DNA from: an uncultured Propionibacteriaceae bacterium
GTDB lineage: Bacteria; Actinomycetota; Actinomycetes; Propionibacteriales; Propionibacteriaceae
Direction: 5' to 3'
DNA: 64,000 nucleotides
Assembly (NCBI GenBank): GCA_937965785.1
Contig: CALCKT010000057.1
Location: forward strand, 60,120 to 124,119
Shown here piece after piece: positions 9,634 through 19,904 of this stretch. Positions within the stretch are counted from its first letter, which is position 1; each line of letters begins with the position of its first letter. The translations under genes and the position numbers were made by a program. The notes under the pieces were generated by a model that was given only the letters and a program-made list of their open reading frames with translations, made no database searches and was not told the origin of the DNA.

Positions 9634-9990
9634 TCAGTAGAGGATTTCGCCGGCTGCCCGGCGGGCCCTCAGCAAAGAGACCGCTTCCTCCAGGATCTGT
9701 GCCGCCTCCGCGTCGGTGCGACGCTCCTTCACGTATGCGAGGTGGGTCTTGTACGGGGTGATCTTCGGCGGTGGCGGCGGGTTCTCCGCATCGGTGTTGG
9801 CGGGCAACCCGCAGCGGGGACAATCCCAGGATTCGGGGATCACCGCATCGGCGGCGAAGGCCGGACGGGTTTCGTGCCCGCTGGCACAGTAGTAGGAGAC
9901 GTGAAGTCTTGGGGCTGCATCGCCCCTCTCGGCTTCACCCATTGGTCCAGCGCCGACACGGCTACCGCGGATGGCGTTGCCACCTGCCAC
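9634..9990 (-). CDS. rbpA: RNA polymerase-binding protein RbpA
   Basis: 118 aa, GTG start with a GAGGAG ribosome site. RbpA is an actinobacteria-specific factor that binds the housekeeping sigma factor and RNA polymerase and stabilises open promoter complexes. Visible are a basic N-terminal arm beginning with AIRGSR, a zinc-ribbon-like part (YYCASGH and WDCPRCGLPA) and a C-terminal sigma-interaction segment, TPYKTHLAYVKERRTDAEA. It lies 33 bp downstream of secG on the same strand and may share its transcript. Its presence supports an actinobacterial origin for the window. Confidence 0.95.
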   Translation of the reverse strand: MAGGNAIRGSRVGAGPMGEAERGDAAPRLHVSYYCASGHETRPAFAADAVIPESWDCPRCGLPANTDAENPPPPPKITPYKTHLAYVKERRTDAEAAQILEEAVSLLRARRAAGEILY

Positions 9991-10023
9991 AACTACTCCT
10001 CGGGGTTCGGAAACATTCTCTTC

Positions 10024-10284
10024 TCAGGCGCCGATGCGGTAGAGCACCAGCAGCCCGATGATCGTCAACACCCAGATCAGCGTCAACACAAGGGTGATGC
10101 GATCCAATCGCCGCTCAGCGGTGGACACACCGCCCATGGAAGTGGACATGCCGCCACCGAACAGGTCGGACATGCCGCCACCGCGGCCCTTGTGGAGGAG
10201 TACTGACAGAGCCAGCAACGCGCTCAGAATGATCAGGACGACCGACAGGGTGGCTATGGGCCAGCTGACGAGGGGGACAATCAC
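10024..10284 (-). CDS. secG: Preprotein translocase subunit SecG
   Basis: About 86 aa from a GTG at 10284 (the frame is open to 10320). Two membrane helices (roughly residues 6-28 and 63-83) flank the conserved cytoplasmic loop KGRGGGMSDLFGGGMSTSMGG, the hallmark of SecG in the SecYEG channel. It lies downstream of tpiA, the normal actinobacterial position (gap-pgk-tpiA-secG), but a hairpin at 10360-10400 separates them. No clear ribosome site precedes the start, so the exact N-terminus is uncertain and the mRNA may be leaderless. Confidence 0.9.
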   Translation of the reverse strand: MIVPLVSWPIATLSVVLIILSALLALSVLLHKGRGGGMSDLFGGGMSTSMGGVSTAERRLDRITLVLTLIWVLTIIGLLVLYRIGA

Positions 10285-10359
10285 GCGGAGTAGTTTAACC
10301 GAGAGGCTCAAATCCACCACATCGTGGGGACCCGAAGCGTTTCACGCCACGGTCCCGAA

Positions 10360-10400
10360 AATGGGGTTGCCGCCGGCGAAATTCCGGTGACAACCCCATT
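10360..10400 (-). terminator. Terminator hairpin after tpiA
   Basis: Arms 10360-10369 (AATGGGGTTG) and 10391-10400 pair perfectly, and pairing continues inward with one mismatch and a wobble. On the minus strand the stem is followed by TTTTC. It is placed to end the gap-pgk-tpiA transcript before secG, perhaps only partly. Confidence 0.6.
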
Positions 10401-10414
10401 CACGGATTTTCAGA

Positions 10415-11188
10415 TCAGGAGAACAGCACGATCGCGGCGAACTCCTCGGCCTTCAGGCTGGCACCGCCGACCAGGGCGCCGTCGACATCCGGCTGGGCCA
10501 TGATCTCGGCCACGTTGGATGCCTTCACGGAGCCCCCGTACTGGATCCGGACCGCATCCGCGGTGGCCCGGTCGTGCAGTTTCGCAATTTCCTCACGGAT
10601 GGCGCCGCAGACCTCCTGGGCGTCCTCGGGGGTGGCCACCTCGCCCGTGCCGATCGCCCACACCGGTTCATAGGCGATGACGAGAGAGGCCACCTGCTCG
10701 GCGGGAATCCCCTTCAGGCAGCCACGAACCTGCTCGAGGGTGTACTCGACGTGGCGTCCTTCCTTGCGGATGTCCAGGCCCTCACCGCAGCAGATGATGG
10801 GGGTCATGTCCGCGGCCAGGACCTTCAGGGCCTTGGCGTTGATCAGGGCATCGGTCTCGCCGTAGTACTCGCGACGCTCCGAGTGCCCGACCACCACGTA
10901 GCGGACCCCCAGCTTCGACAACATCCCGGCGCTGATCTCGCCCGTGTAGGCACCCGAGTCGTGTTCGGAGACGTTCTGCGCACCGAGTTGGATCGGGAAC
11001 CGGTCCCCCTCGATGAGGGTCTGCACGGTGCGCAGGTCGGTGAACGGGGGAATGACGACACAGTCGACGGAACTGCCGTCGTACTCCTTGTCGGCCAGGG
11101 TCCAGGCCAGTTTCTGAACGAGCCCCGTCGCCTCGACGTGGTTCAGGTTCATCTTCCAGTTGCCGGCCATGATCGGTTTGCGTGCCAT
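10415..11188 (-). CDS. tpiA: Triosephosphate isomerase
   Basis: 257 aa, full length. It interconverts dihydroxyacetone phosphate and glyceraldehyde-3-phosphate. Catalytic elements are all present: N10/K12 in AGNWKMN, the histidine in VVVGHSERR, the glutamate in [11 protein letters not shown], and the phosphate-binding loop RIQYGGSV. The start is 1 bp after the pgk stop with AAGGAAGG upstream, so it is translated from the same mRNA as pgk. Confidence 0.97.
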   Translation of the reverse strand: MARKPIMAGNWKMNLNHVEATGLVQKLAWTLADKEYDGSSVDCVVIPPFTDLRTVQTLIEGDRFPIQLGAQNVSEHDSGAYTGEISAGMLSKLGVRYVVVGHSERREYYGETDALINAKALKVLAADMTPIICCGEGLDIRKEGRHVEYTLEQVRGCLKGIPAEQVASLVIAYEPVWAIGTGEVATPEDAQEVCGAIREEIAKLHDRATADAVRIQYGGSVKASNVAEIMAQPDVDGALVGGASLKAEEFAAIVLFS

Positions 11189-11189
11189 G

Positions 11190-12401
11190 TCAGTTGCCTT
11201 CCTTCAGAACAGCGATACCGGGGAGGACCTTGCCCTCCATCAGCTCCAGCGATGCGCCACCGCCGGTGGAGATGTGCCCGAAGGCGTCCTCCGGGAATCC
11301 GAGGGCCCGCACCGCGGAGGCCGAGTCGCCGCCACCGACGACGCTGATACCGTCAATCTCGGTGAGGGCCTGCGCGACCGCTCGGGTTCCGGATTCCAGT
11401 CCGGGAATCTCGAACACCCCCATGGGGCCGTTCCAGAACACCGACCTGGCCTGGCGGATCGCGTCGCCGAACAGTTTCTCGGTGGCGGGGCCGATGTCGA
11501 GGCCCATCTTGTCGGCGGGAATGGCGTCGGTCGGGACCACGTCCACCTGGCCGACGGTGCGCGCCCCGAAATCAACCTCGGAGGCAATACGCACATCCAC
11601 CGGAAGGAGGATGCGTTTGCCCGCGTCCTGGGCGGCTTTCAGGTATCCGGTGCAGGCCTCGATGGATGCGTCATCGACCAGCGAGTTTCCAACCCCCAGC
11701 CCCTGGGCCTTGAGGAAGGTGAAGGCCATGCCGCCGCCGATGACGAGGGTGTCGGCCACCTTGAGGAGGTTGTCGATGACGGCCAGCTTGTCGGCCACCT
11801 TCGCGCCACCGAGCACCACGACGAACGGACGCTTCGGATCCTCGGTGAGTCCTTCCAGGACATCGATCTCCGTCTTGACCAGCGAACCAGCCGCCGACGG
11901 CAAAAGCTTGGCGATGTCGTAGACGGAGGCCTCCTTGCGGTGCACCACACCGAAACCGTTGGAGACGAAGAAATCCCCGAAGGCCGCGTACTTCTCCGCC
12001 AGTTCCTTGCGGGCGGCCTCGTCCTTGGATTTCTCCCCGGCCTCGAAACGGACGTTCTCCAGGAGGGCGACCTCACCGTCCCCGAGGGATTCGACGGTGG
12101 CCTTCGCCGAGGGACCCACCACGTCGGTGGCGAGCTTCACCCGGGCGCCGAGCAGTTCACCGAGACGGGCCGCGACGGGAGCGAGGGAGAAGTTGGGGTC
12201 GGGTTCACCCTTGGGGCGGCCGAGGTGGGCCAGGACGACGATCCGGGCTCCCGCGTCGCGCAGCTCGTTCAGGGTGGGCAGGGCGGCACGGATCCGGCCG
12301 TCGTCGGTGATGTTCTTGTCACCATCCAGGGGCACGTTGAAATCGCAGCGGACCACCACACGCTTGCCGGCGAGGTTTCCAAGTTGGGAGACAGACTTCA
12401 T
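11190..12401 (-). CDS. pgk: Phosphoglycerate kinase
   Basis: 403 aa from the ATG at 12401 (ribosome site GAAAGGACC); 14 further upstream codons are open but not conserved. It makes ATP and 3-phosphoglycerate from 1,3-bisphosphoglycerate. Motifs: [12 protein letters not shown] at the N-terminus, AHLGRPKG, and the C-terminal nucleotide loop [11 protein letters not shown]. It sits between gap and tpiA in the glycolytic cluster. An 8-bp hairpin (CGGCCCCG, arms 12429-12436 and 12453-12460) lies in the 81-bp gap to the upstream gap gene and could tune expression between the two. Confidence 0.97.
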   Translation of the reverse strand: MKSVSQLGNLAGKRVVVRCDFNVPLDGDKNITDDGRIRAALPTLNELRDAGARIVVLAHLGRPKGEPDPNFSLAPVAARLGELLGARVKLATDVVGPSAKATVESLGDGEVALLENVRFEAGEKSKDEAARKELAEKYAAFGDFFVSNGFGVVHRKEASVYDIAKLLPSAAGSLVKTEIDVLEGLTEDPKRPFVVVLGGAKVADKLAVIDNLLKVADTLVIGGGMAFTFLKAQGLGVGNSLVDDASIEACTGYLKAAQDAGKRILLPVDVRIASEVDFGARTVGQVDVVPTDAIPADKMGLDIGPATEKLFGDAIRQARSVFWNGPMGVFEIPGLESGTRAVAQALTEIDGISVVGGGDSASAVRALGFPEDAFGHISTGGGASLELMEGKVLPGIAVLKEGN

Positions 12402-12482
12402 TGAAGGTCCTTTCGGGTGGGGACACGACGGCCCCGGCAGCACGAGTGCAGACGGGGCCGAGGCGTCACTTCTTGGGTGAGG

Positions 12483-13568
<1,086 letters not shown>

Positions 13569-13599
13569 TCAAGCCCGATCCCAGAAGGGTTCGGCACAT

Positions 13600-14595
13600 T
13601 CATTGGGAATCGTTCAGGTCAGCCGGCAGCGAGGCCTCCGTGTTGGGGATGCCCGCCGCCTCCGCCGCCTTGTCGGCGGTGGCGAGCAGCCGCCTGATGC
13701 GCCCGGCCACCGCATCCTTGGTCAGCGGCGGGTCGTGCAGCTTGCCGAGCTCCTCCAGGCTCGCCTGGCGATGTTCGAGACGAAGCCTGCCCGCGGCCAC
13801 CAGGTGCACCGGGGCGTCCTCGCCCAGGATCTCCAGGGCACGTTCCACCCGGGCACTGGCGGTCACCGCCGCCCTGGCGGAACGCCGCAGGTTCGCGTCA
13901 TCGAAATTGGCCAACCGATTCGCCTGGGCCTTGACCTCGCGTCTCATGCGACGCTCCTCCCAGATCAGGCGGGTTTCCTGGGCACCCATCCGGGTCAGCA
14001 GGTCCGCGATGGCCTCGCCGTCCCGGAGCACCACACGATCGACGCCACGCGACTCGCGCGATTTCACGGTGATGCCGAGCCTTCGGGCGGCACCGCTGAG
14101 CGCCAGCGCCGCCTCCGAACCGGGGCAGGTGACCTCGAGGGCCATGGAACGGCCCGGCTCGGTCAGGGATCCCCGCGCCAGGAAAGCCCCCCGCCACACC
14201 GCGACGGAGTCGGCGATGGAACCACCGACCACCACCGCAGGCAGCCCCCGGACGGGACGACGCCGCTGGTCCACCAACCCGGTCAGGCGGGCCAGGGCCT
14301 CGCCGTCACGGATCACCCGAACGGCGTAGCGGGTGGTGCGGCGCAGCCCCGTTGCGTTGATCACCAGGAGGTCCGAGTCCAGGGAGTAGAGATCGTGTAT
14401 GTAGGTGCGCAGCCTCCGGGCCGCGGCGGCGGAGTCCAGTTCCGCCTCGACGACGATGCGACCTCCCACCAGGTGCAACCCGCCGCCGAACCTGAGCATC
14501 GTCGCCACCTCCGCCCTGCGTGCATTCGGGTGGGGGGTTGCCACCGCTGCCAACTCCGTCTTCACCTTCTGGGTCAACGCCATGGGAGCCATCAT
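13600..14595 (-). CDS. whiA: DNA-binding protein WhiA
   Basis: 331 aa. WhiA combines a degenerate LAGLIDADG-homing-endonuclease-like N-terminal domain with a C-terminal helix-turn-helix ([25 protein letters not shown]). In actinobacteria it controls developmental and cell-division genes. Conserved pieces: [22 protein letters not shown] and [17 protein letters not shown]. It lies directly after yvcK and before gap. The start may be 14595 or the internal ATG at 14583 ([11 protein letters not shown]), which fits the family's usual N-terminus better but has a more distant ribosome site. Confidence 0.94.
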   Translation of the reverse strand: MMAPMALTQKVKTELAAVATPHPNARRAEVATMLRFGGGLHLVGGRIVVEAELDSAAAARRLRTYIHDLYSLDSDLLVINATGLRRTTRYAVRVIRDGEALARLTGLVDQRRRPVRGLPAVVVGGSIADSVAVWRGAFLARGSLTEPGRSMALEVTCPGSEAALALSGAARRLGITVKSRESRGVDRVVLRDGEAIADLLTRMGAQETRLIWEERRMRREVKAQANRLANFDDANLRRSARAAVTASARVERALEILGEDAPVHLVAAGRLRLEHRQASLEELGKLHDPPLTKDAVAGRIRRLLATADKAAEAAGIPNTEASLPADLNDSQ

Positions 14596-14622
14596 TCCAC
14601 CAATTCCCCGATGGCGTGGGTC

Positions 14623-15570
14623 TCAGCTGGCAAGAAGCTCCTGGTAGGCGTCTGCGAGCCGTTTCGGATCGTGACGTGCGCTGCCGTCGTGGCAGCGGAT
14701 GTCGGCCACCGCCAGCTCGGCCCCGAGAGAGGCAGCGAACTGGGTGAGGTGGCGGTCGGAACCGGCGAAACCGACATCGGCCAGCACGAAGTCGAGACGC
14801 AGGGTCGGGGCGTGCTCCGCCAGCAGTTCGATGTGCCGTGATGCGGTGAACCCGTCGGTCTCGTCGGCGGCCGTGATGTTCATGACGAGGATGCGGCGGG
14901 CCGGGGTGGACAGGATCGCGTCGCGCAGCTCCGGGACCAGCAGGTGGGGAATCACCGAGGTGAACCAGGAACCGGGTCCCAGCACGATCGCATCGGCCTG
15001 CCGGACGGCCGCCACCGCCTCCGGGTGGGCCGGCGGGTTCTCGGGCACCAGCCTGACCGACTGGACCGTGGCCCGGGTCTTGGCCACGGTGGCCTGCCCC
15101 GCCAGGGTGCACAGCTCGTCCGGGGCGAGCGGGTCGAGTCCCAGCACGTCGGCCTCGATCTGCAGGGGAACCGAGCTCATCGGCAGCACCCTGCCCCGGG
15201 TCCGGAGCAGTTCCCCGACCATGTCGAGGCCCGCCACGGGGTCGTCCATCTGCTGCCAGAGACCCGCTATGAGCAGGTTCCCGATGGCGTGCCCGCCCAG
15301 CGGCCCGTCCCCGGAGAACCTTGACTGCAGGACCTGGGCCCAGCGCCGCCCCACCTGGTCGTCACCGCACAGCGCCGCCAGGGCCATGCGGAGGTCACCG
15401 GGCGGCAGGCAGCCGAACTCGCTGCGCAACCTCCCGGAGGAACCGCCGTCATCGGCCACCGTGACCACGGCCGTGAGCCGGTCCGTGATCCGGCGCAGGG
15501 CCGTCAAGGAGGTGTGAAGTCCGTGACCGCCCCCGAAAGCGACGATCGCGGATCCTCTCGGCCAGTTCAT
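14623..15570 (-). CDS. yvcK: Gluconeogenesis factor YvcK/CofD-like protein
   Basis: 315 aa from the ATG at 15570, which overlaps the rapZ stop by ATGA and has GGGGAAGGA just upstream. The family resembles CofD and binds UDP-sugars; it is needed for cell-wall synthesis or shape on gluconeogenic carbon sources. Key motifs: IVAFGGGHGLHTSLTALR at the N-terminus, VTVADDGGSSGRLR, and DAIVLGPGSWFTSVIPHL. It is the middle gene of the rapZ-yvcK-whiA unit. A longer reading frame up to 15756 is a shadow over rapZ. Confidence 0.94.
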   Translation of the reverse strand: MNWPRGSAIVAFGGGHGLHTSLTALRRITDRLTAVVTVADDGGSSGRLRSEFGCLPPGDLRMALAALCGDDQVGRRWAQVLQSRFSGDGPLGGHAIGNLLIAGLWQQMDDPVAGLDMVGELLRTRGRVLPMSSVPLQIEADVLGLDPLAPDELCTLAGQATVAKTRATVQSVRLVPENPPAHPEAVAAVRQADAIVLGPGSWFTSVIPHLLVPELRDAILSTPARRILVMNITAADETDGFTASRHIELLAEHAPTLRLDFVLADVGFAGSDRHLTQFAASLGAELAVADIRCHDGSARHDPKRLADAYQELLAS

Positions 15571-16430
15571 TCCTTCCCCAGATCCCGGTGCAACACACTG
15601 ACACCGAATCCCCGGCCGCGTAGCCGGGCGGCCAGTTCCTCGGTCATGGATGTGGAACGGTGTTTCCCACCCGTGCACCCGATCGCGACGGTGACCTGAC
15701 GCTTGCCCTCGGTGAGGTATCCGGGGGCCGCCACCTCGATGACTCCCAGCATGCATCCCTGGAACTCCTGGGCGGCTTCCTGGGAGAGCACGTAGGAGGC
15801 CACGTCCGGCGACAACCCGGTCTTGGGACGCAGCTCCGGAACCCAGTAGGGGTTCGGCAGGAAACGCACATCGAAGACGATGTCGGCGTCTACCGGCAGC
15901 CCGTTCTTGAACCCGAACGACATCAGCGCGACGCTCAGGTTGTCGGTGGCGTCGGTCCCGAAATGATTGGCGATGCGCTGGGCGAGCTGCCGGGCGCTGA
16001 GCCGGGAGGTGTCGACGACGATGTCGGCGGACGCCCGCAGATCCGCCAGGAGCCGCCGTTCACGCACGATACCGTCGAGCAGCCTGCCGTCGTACTGCAG
16101 CGGCAACGGCCGGCGGTTGGATTCCTGGCGTTGCACGATCACGTCGTCGCTGGCCTCCAGGAACAGCACCGTCACGCGATAGCCCCGCGCATTGACTTCC
16201 GCGAAGGCGGTGGGGAGCTGATCGAACTCCTCCCTGGAGCGCACGTCGACCACCACCGCCAGCCGCTCGGCCCGTCCCATCCGGTCCACGAGGATCGGCA
16301 GCATCGCGGGAGGCAGGTTGTCCACCACGTACCAGCCCAGGTCCTCCATGGTGTGGGCGGCCGTGCGCCGTCCCGCCCCGGACATTCCCGTCACGATCAC
16401 GATCTCCGCCGGCCCATGCACTTCCACCAT
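15567..16430 (-). CDS. rapZ: RNase adapter / nucleotide-binding protein RapZ (YvcJ)
   Basis: 287 aa P-loop protein. Walker A is TGMSGAGRRTAA near residue 14 and the Walker B-like element is AVVVDVRSREEF. The conserved C-terminal domain has FVRFLPNPY-type sequence (here DVRFLPNPYWVPELR) and IGCTGGKHRS. In E. coli RapZ senses glucosamine-6-phosphate and directs small-RNA decay; the role in actinobacteria is less clear. It is translationally coupled to yvcK. In most actinobacteria uvrC sits directly upstream; here uvrC is 3.5 kb away behind a biotin transporter and an MFS gene. Confidence 0.94.
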   Translation of the reverse strand: MVEVHGPAEIVIVTGMSGAGRRTAAHTMEDLGWYVVDNLPPAMLPILVDRMGRAERLAVVVDVRSREEFDQLPTAFAEVNARGYRVTVLFLEASDDVIVQRQESNRRPLPLQYDGRLLDGIVRERRLLADLRASADIVVDTSRLSARQLAQRIANHFGTDATDNLSVALMSFGFKNGLPVDADIVFDVRFLPNPYWVPELRPKTGLSPDVASYVLSQEAAQEFQGCMLGVIEVAAPGYLTEGKRQVTVAIGCTGGKHRSTSMTEELAARLRGRGFGVSVLHRDLGKE

Positions 16431-16543
16431 GGAGGAGACACTAGTCGCTCACCTGAACGGCATCGCACTTCACCCACATCACCGGAGGAGTTGTGTCGTC
16501 CCACCTCCCGTGTGACTGCCGGTGTCAGCCCCGGTGCGGTTCG

Positions 16544-17167
16544 TCACCGTTCGCGTTCCCCGAGTCCCCGGGCGGCCAGGGCCTCTCCCGTGCGTTCCGC
16601 GTGGGCGACGGAGCCGAGCACCATCGGCATGAGGAGCGCAACCACGTTGCGTTCCGCCCCGCGGGCCCGGGCGGCATCCCTCGCGTCATCGAACAGGCCG
16701 AGCAGGTAGGGGATGGAGCGGATCATCAGGGCCACCGCCAAGGCCACCCGCTCGGGGTTGAGCCCGACGAACCGGATCGGCCGCAGGGCCACGATCAGGG
16801 CGTTCAACAGTTCCGGGGTGGGGGTGGTGAGGGTCAGCAGACGCGCGGCGAGGACGGCCAGCAGCAGATTTCCGGGCACGACCACCGCGGCCACCGGGTT
16901 CAGGACCACCAGCTGGTAGGCGGCCAGCAACCCGAGGATCAGCCACATCGCCCACCCGATCCGCAGTATCCGGGCGGGGGCGATCCCGGAGCTCATGAAC
17001 AACACGACGGTCAGTGTCAGCAACCCGAGGGTGACCGGCCAGGTCTGAAGGACCAGGGCCGGCAGGCTCAGGGTGAGCATGAGGAGGTATTTCCACCCCA
17101 CCCCGAGCCGGAACAGCCACCCCTCCCCCGGCTGGTAGAGGCCGAGCAGACTCGCGTGAACATTCAC
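16544..17167 (-). CDS. bioN: Biotin ECF transporter transmembrane subunit EcfT/BioN
   Basis: 207 aa with four to five membrane helices, starting MNVHASLLGLYQPGEGWLFRL, typical of EcfT. Two Ala-Arg-Gly coupling motifs that touch the ATPase are visible: ARARGAER near residue 171 and LAARGLGER near the C-terminus. It overlaps the ATPase gene by 4 nt and completes the bioY-bioM-bioN operon, so it should be the dedicated T component of a biotin importer rather than a shared one. Confidence 0.92.
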   Translation of the reverse strand: MNVHASLLGLYQPGEGWLFRLGVGWKYLLMLTLSLPALVLQTWPVTLGLLTLTVVLFMSSGIAPARILRIGWAMWLILGLLAAYQLVVLNPVAAVVVPGNLLLAVLAARLLTLTTPTPELLNALIVALRPIRFVGLNPERVALAVALMIRSIPYLLGLFDDARDAARARGAERNVVALLMPMVLGSVAHAERTGEALAARGLGERER

Positions 17168-17862
17168 CCGATCACCCCCATGGCGCTCTCGTACCAGGCG
17201 ATCACCTCACCGGGTTCGCCGTCGGCAGCCACCCGTCCCCCCTCGATGACGATCACCCGGTCGGCGTCGGCAGCCACATCCATGTCGTGGGTGGAGTAGA
17301 TGACCTGTTGCTCCAGTTCCGCGAGGGCGCGGCGCAGGGCCAGTTTGTTGCGCAGGTCGAGCAGGGTGGTGGGTTCGTCGGCCACTATCACCTCCGGTCG
17401 CACGGCCAGCACGCTGGCCAGCGCCACCATCTGGCGTTCCCCACCGGAGAGGTCGTAGATGCTCTGGTGGGCCAGGTGCCCCAGGCCCCGCTCGTCGAGG
17501 ATCTGCTGGGCGCGATCCGCTCGTTCCTTCCTTGGCAGGTGCCCGAGACTGAGGGTCAGGTCCTCGATCGGGGTGGACATCAGCAGCTGGGCCAAGGGGT
17601 CGGTGAAGATGAACCCGACGAGCTGGCGGACCTTCCGCGGCTCCTCGGCGACATCATGGCCCTTGACGCTCACGGTGCCGGAGGTCGGCTGCCGCATGCC
17701 GTTGAAGAGCCTCAGCAGGCTCGACTTGCCCGATCCGTTGGCACCGATCACCGCCACACGCCGCTCCGACAGGGTCAGGCTGATCCCCGTGAGCAGGGTC
17801 CTGGCCTCGTCCCCCTTGCGAATCGGCGGGATGACGAGTTCGACGTCGGTGAGTTCGATCAC
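17164..17862 (-). CDS. bioM: Biotin ECF transporter ATPase EcfA/BioM
   Basis: 232-aa ABC ATPase: Walker A GANGSGKSSLLRL, Q-loop VGFIFTDP (the usual glutamine replaced), signature LSGGERQMV, Walker B VIVADEPTTLLD and H-loop STHDMD. It powers biotin uptake with BioY (binding subunit) and BioN. There is a 4-nt overlap with each neighbour, so the three proteins are likely made in fixed ratio. Only one ATPase is encoded, as in BioMNY systems, where it acts as a homodimer. Confidence 0.93.
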   Translation of the reverse strand: MIELTDVELVIPPIRKGDEARTLLTGISLTLSERRVAVIGANGSGKSSLLRLFNGMRQPTSGTVSVKGHDVAEEPRKVRQLVGFIFTDPLAQLLMSTPIEDLTLSLGHLPRKERADRAQQILDERGLGHLAHQSIYDLSGGERQMVALASVLAVRPEVIVADEPTTLLDLRNKLALRRALAELEQQVIYSTHDMDVAADADRVIVIEGGRVAADGEPGEVIAWYESAMGVIG

Positions 17863-18434
17863 CGCTGGGCCAGCAGGCGTGGGAAGGCCCGGTGAACCGC
17901 ATAGGCCAGGATCACGACGATCACGCTCTTGATGGCGTCACTCACCCAGAATCCCATGTCGATCCCGAATGCCTTGCCGAAGTCCATTCCGCCGGCCCGC
18001 ATCAACCCGAACACACCCAGGGGAAGGATGATGAGGTAGCGGCCCGCAAGCAGACCCAGGAAGAAGATCACCGGGGTGATGGCGCTCAGTCCTCGTTTCA
18101 GCGCCATCACGGCCACGAAACCGGCCAGCAGCGCGGCGAAGGGGAAGGAGATCAGGTATCCGCCCGTCGGGCCGGCGAAGGACGCGAGTCCGGCTCCTCC
18201 CCTGGCGAAGACGGGAAGCCCGGCCGCTCCGACCAGGAGGTACAGCAGGACCGCGGCGAATCCGCGCCAGGGTCCCAGGCACAGGCCCGCCAGGCCGATG
18301 CCGACGGTCTGCAGGGTGAATGGGACGGGACCGATGTTGAAACCGGGAACGATCGAGAGCGCGGCGATGAGGGCCGCGAACACGGCCACGTAGGCGAGAT
18401 CGCCGCCCCGGAAGAAGCGAGCCGATGCAGGCAC
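17859..18434 (-). CDS. bioY: Biotin-binding S component BioY
   Basis: 191 aa from the GTG at 18434, preceded by AGGAGG at ideal spacing. The open frame continues upstream to 18692, but that part covers the operator region and is not BioY-like. Six membrane helices carry family motifs GPVPFTLQTVGIGLAGLCLGP, LYLLVGAAGLPVFARGGAG and GPTGGYLISFP. It binds biotin at the outer face and partners with BioM and BioN encoded next. A TTGAAC-N3-GTTCAA palindrome lies 57 bp upstream, which matches one in front of bioB. Confidence 0.95.
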   Translation of the reverse strand: MPASARFFRGGDLAYVAVFAALIAALSIVPGFNIGPVPFTLQTVGIGLAGLCLGPWRGFAAVLLYLLVGAAGLPVFARGGAGLASFAGPTGGYLISFPFAALLAGFVAVMALKRGLSAITPVIFFLGLLAGRYLIILPLGVFGLMRAGGMDFGKAFGIDMGFWVSDAIKSVIVVILAYAVHRAFPRLLAQR

Positions 18435-18490
18435 TGTTGCCTCCTGCTTGGTTGATGACGGTTGGGGACGGTGACATTCAACACCCCATG

Positions 18491-18505
18491 TTGAACAGTG
18501 TTCAA
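18491..18505. promoter_or_regulatory. BioQ-type palindromic operator upstream of bioY
   Basis: TTGAACAGTGTTCAA, a perfect 6-3-6 palindrome 57 bp before the bioY start. The half-site TGAAC with a 3-nt spacer is that of the TetR-family biotin repressor BioQ in Corynebacterium and Mycobacterium. The same palindrome with a different spacer precedes bioB at 56662-56676. Confidence 0.75.
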
Positions 18506-18561
18506 GTCGTGACCCGACCAGCTGCGCAACGCACCCGGCACTTCCCCCGTACACTTCGCCC

Positions 18562-19731
18562 GTGCGTGACTTTGCCGAACTGTTGAGAACCCCGGGGCTG
18601 GCGCGGGTCATGGCCAGCCAGCTCGCCGCCAGGCTGCCCGCCGGAATGTTCTCCCTCGGCATGCTGATGCACGTCGAACACGTGCAGGGCAACTACACCT
18701 CCGCGGGCACGGTGCTGGCGGCGTTCTCGATCGGCATGGCGGCGGCGGGGCCTGTCATCACCCGGCAGCTCAACCGGTTCGGCACCCTGCCGGTGCTGCT
18801 GACCTGCCTGCTGGTGACCACGGCCTCCCTGACCCCGCTGGTGATCTTCCAGCTCCCGCTGTGGGCGATGATGCTGCTGGCCGCGGCGGCCGGGGCAACC
18901 ATCCCGCCCGTCCTGCCCACCGTCCGCACCCTCTACCCGAAGCTGGTGCCGCAGCATCTCGTCACTCCCCTGTTCAGCCTCGACGCCGCCCTGCAGGAGA
19001 TCATCTGGGTTTTCGGTCCCGTGGTGATTACCTCGCTGGTGGCGTACCTGGGAACCGTGACCGCCCTCCTGATCGTCATAGGAATCCAGCTGGCCGGGGG
19101 AATGCTGTTCATACTCGAACCAGCGGTCCGGGGCCTGCGGATCCCCCGGGCGACGGGGCGTTTCGGGAAGGTGCTGGCGAACCCCTCGGTGCTGCTCATG
19201 GTCCTGGTTTCCCTGCTGCTGATCGGTTCCCTGGCGGCCATGGAGGCAGCGGTGGTGGCCTGGTTCGGGGAGGGTTCGCTGCTCGGCGGGATCATCCTGG
19301 CCGTCTCGGCCCTCGGTTCCATGATCGGTGGGCTCGCGATCGGGCAGCGACCCATCAGGCCCTGGTCCCTCCCCACCCGGTTTCTGGTCATGACCCTCGG
19401 GCTGCTCGCCGCAGTGCTGGTGTCGGGTTTCTGGGGGCTGGCACTGGCCCTGTTCGTCGCGGGACTGGGCACCGCCCCCTCATTGGCGGCGATCTCGTCG
19501 GTGATAGCCGGCAGCGTGCCCTTCGCGGACACCGCCGAGGCCTACGGCTGGATCACCACTGGCCAGCTGATCGGCGCCGCGGCGGGTTCCGCCCTGGCGG
19601 GCATCGCCATCGACTCCCTCGGTGGGGGCCGGGGCGGGATGCTCGCCAGCCTCACCGTCGGCGCCCTGGCGGTGCTGGTAACCGCCGTTTTCCGCAACAC
19701 CCAACCGGCTTTGAGGAATACCCGTTCTTGA
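18562..19731 (+). CDS. MFS transporter
   Basis: 389 aa with about 12 hydrophobic segments; it begins MRDFAELLRTPGLARVMASQ, common in actinobacterial major facilitator proteins of the drug-efflux type. It has no substrate-specific motif I can read. It is divergent from bioY, the starts lying 127 bp apart with the biotin palindrome nearer bioY, so co-regulation by biotin is possible though unproven. The start is a GTG at 18562. The 173 bp after it, before the convergent uvrC, contain no gene I can support. Confidence 0.85.
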   Translation: MRDFAELLRTPGLARVMASQLAARLPAGMFSLGMLMHVEHVQGNYTSAGTVLAAFSIGMAAAGPVITRQLNRFGTLPVLLTCLLVTTASLTPLVIFQLPLWAMMLLAAAAGATIPPVLPTVRTLYPKLVPQHLVTPLFSLDAALQEIIWVFGPVVITSLVAYLGTVTALLIVIGIQLAGGMLFILEPAVRGLRIPRATGRFGKVLANPSVLLMVLVSLLLIGSLAAMEAAVVAWFGEGSLLGGIILAVSALGSMIGGLAIGQRPIRPWSLPTRFLVMTLGLLAAVLVSGFWGLALALFVAGLGTAPSLAAISSVIAGSVPFADTAEAYGWITTGQLIGAAAGSALAGIAIDSLGGGRGGMLASLTVGALAVLVTAVFRNTQPALRNTRS

Positions 19732-19904
19732 TTCATTCAGGGATTTGAGGCGAGGCCGACCCCAGGCCCGCGCCTCTGCCTCGGGACATCGCTCGCGGGC
19801 ATCGCCGCTTTCCGGAGTCTTGCTCTGGGCCCGTGTTGCCGACCCATCCGTCGGATCTGGCGACGATCGGTTTGACCGGTCCGGGAATCCACGCACCGGC
19901 CGTC

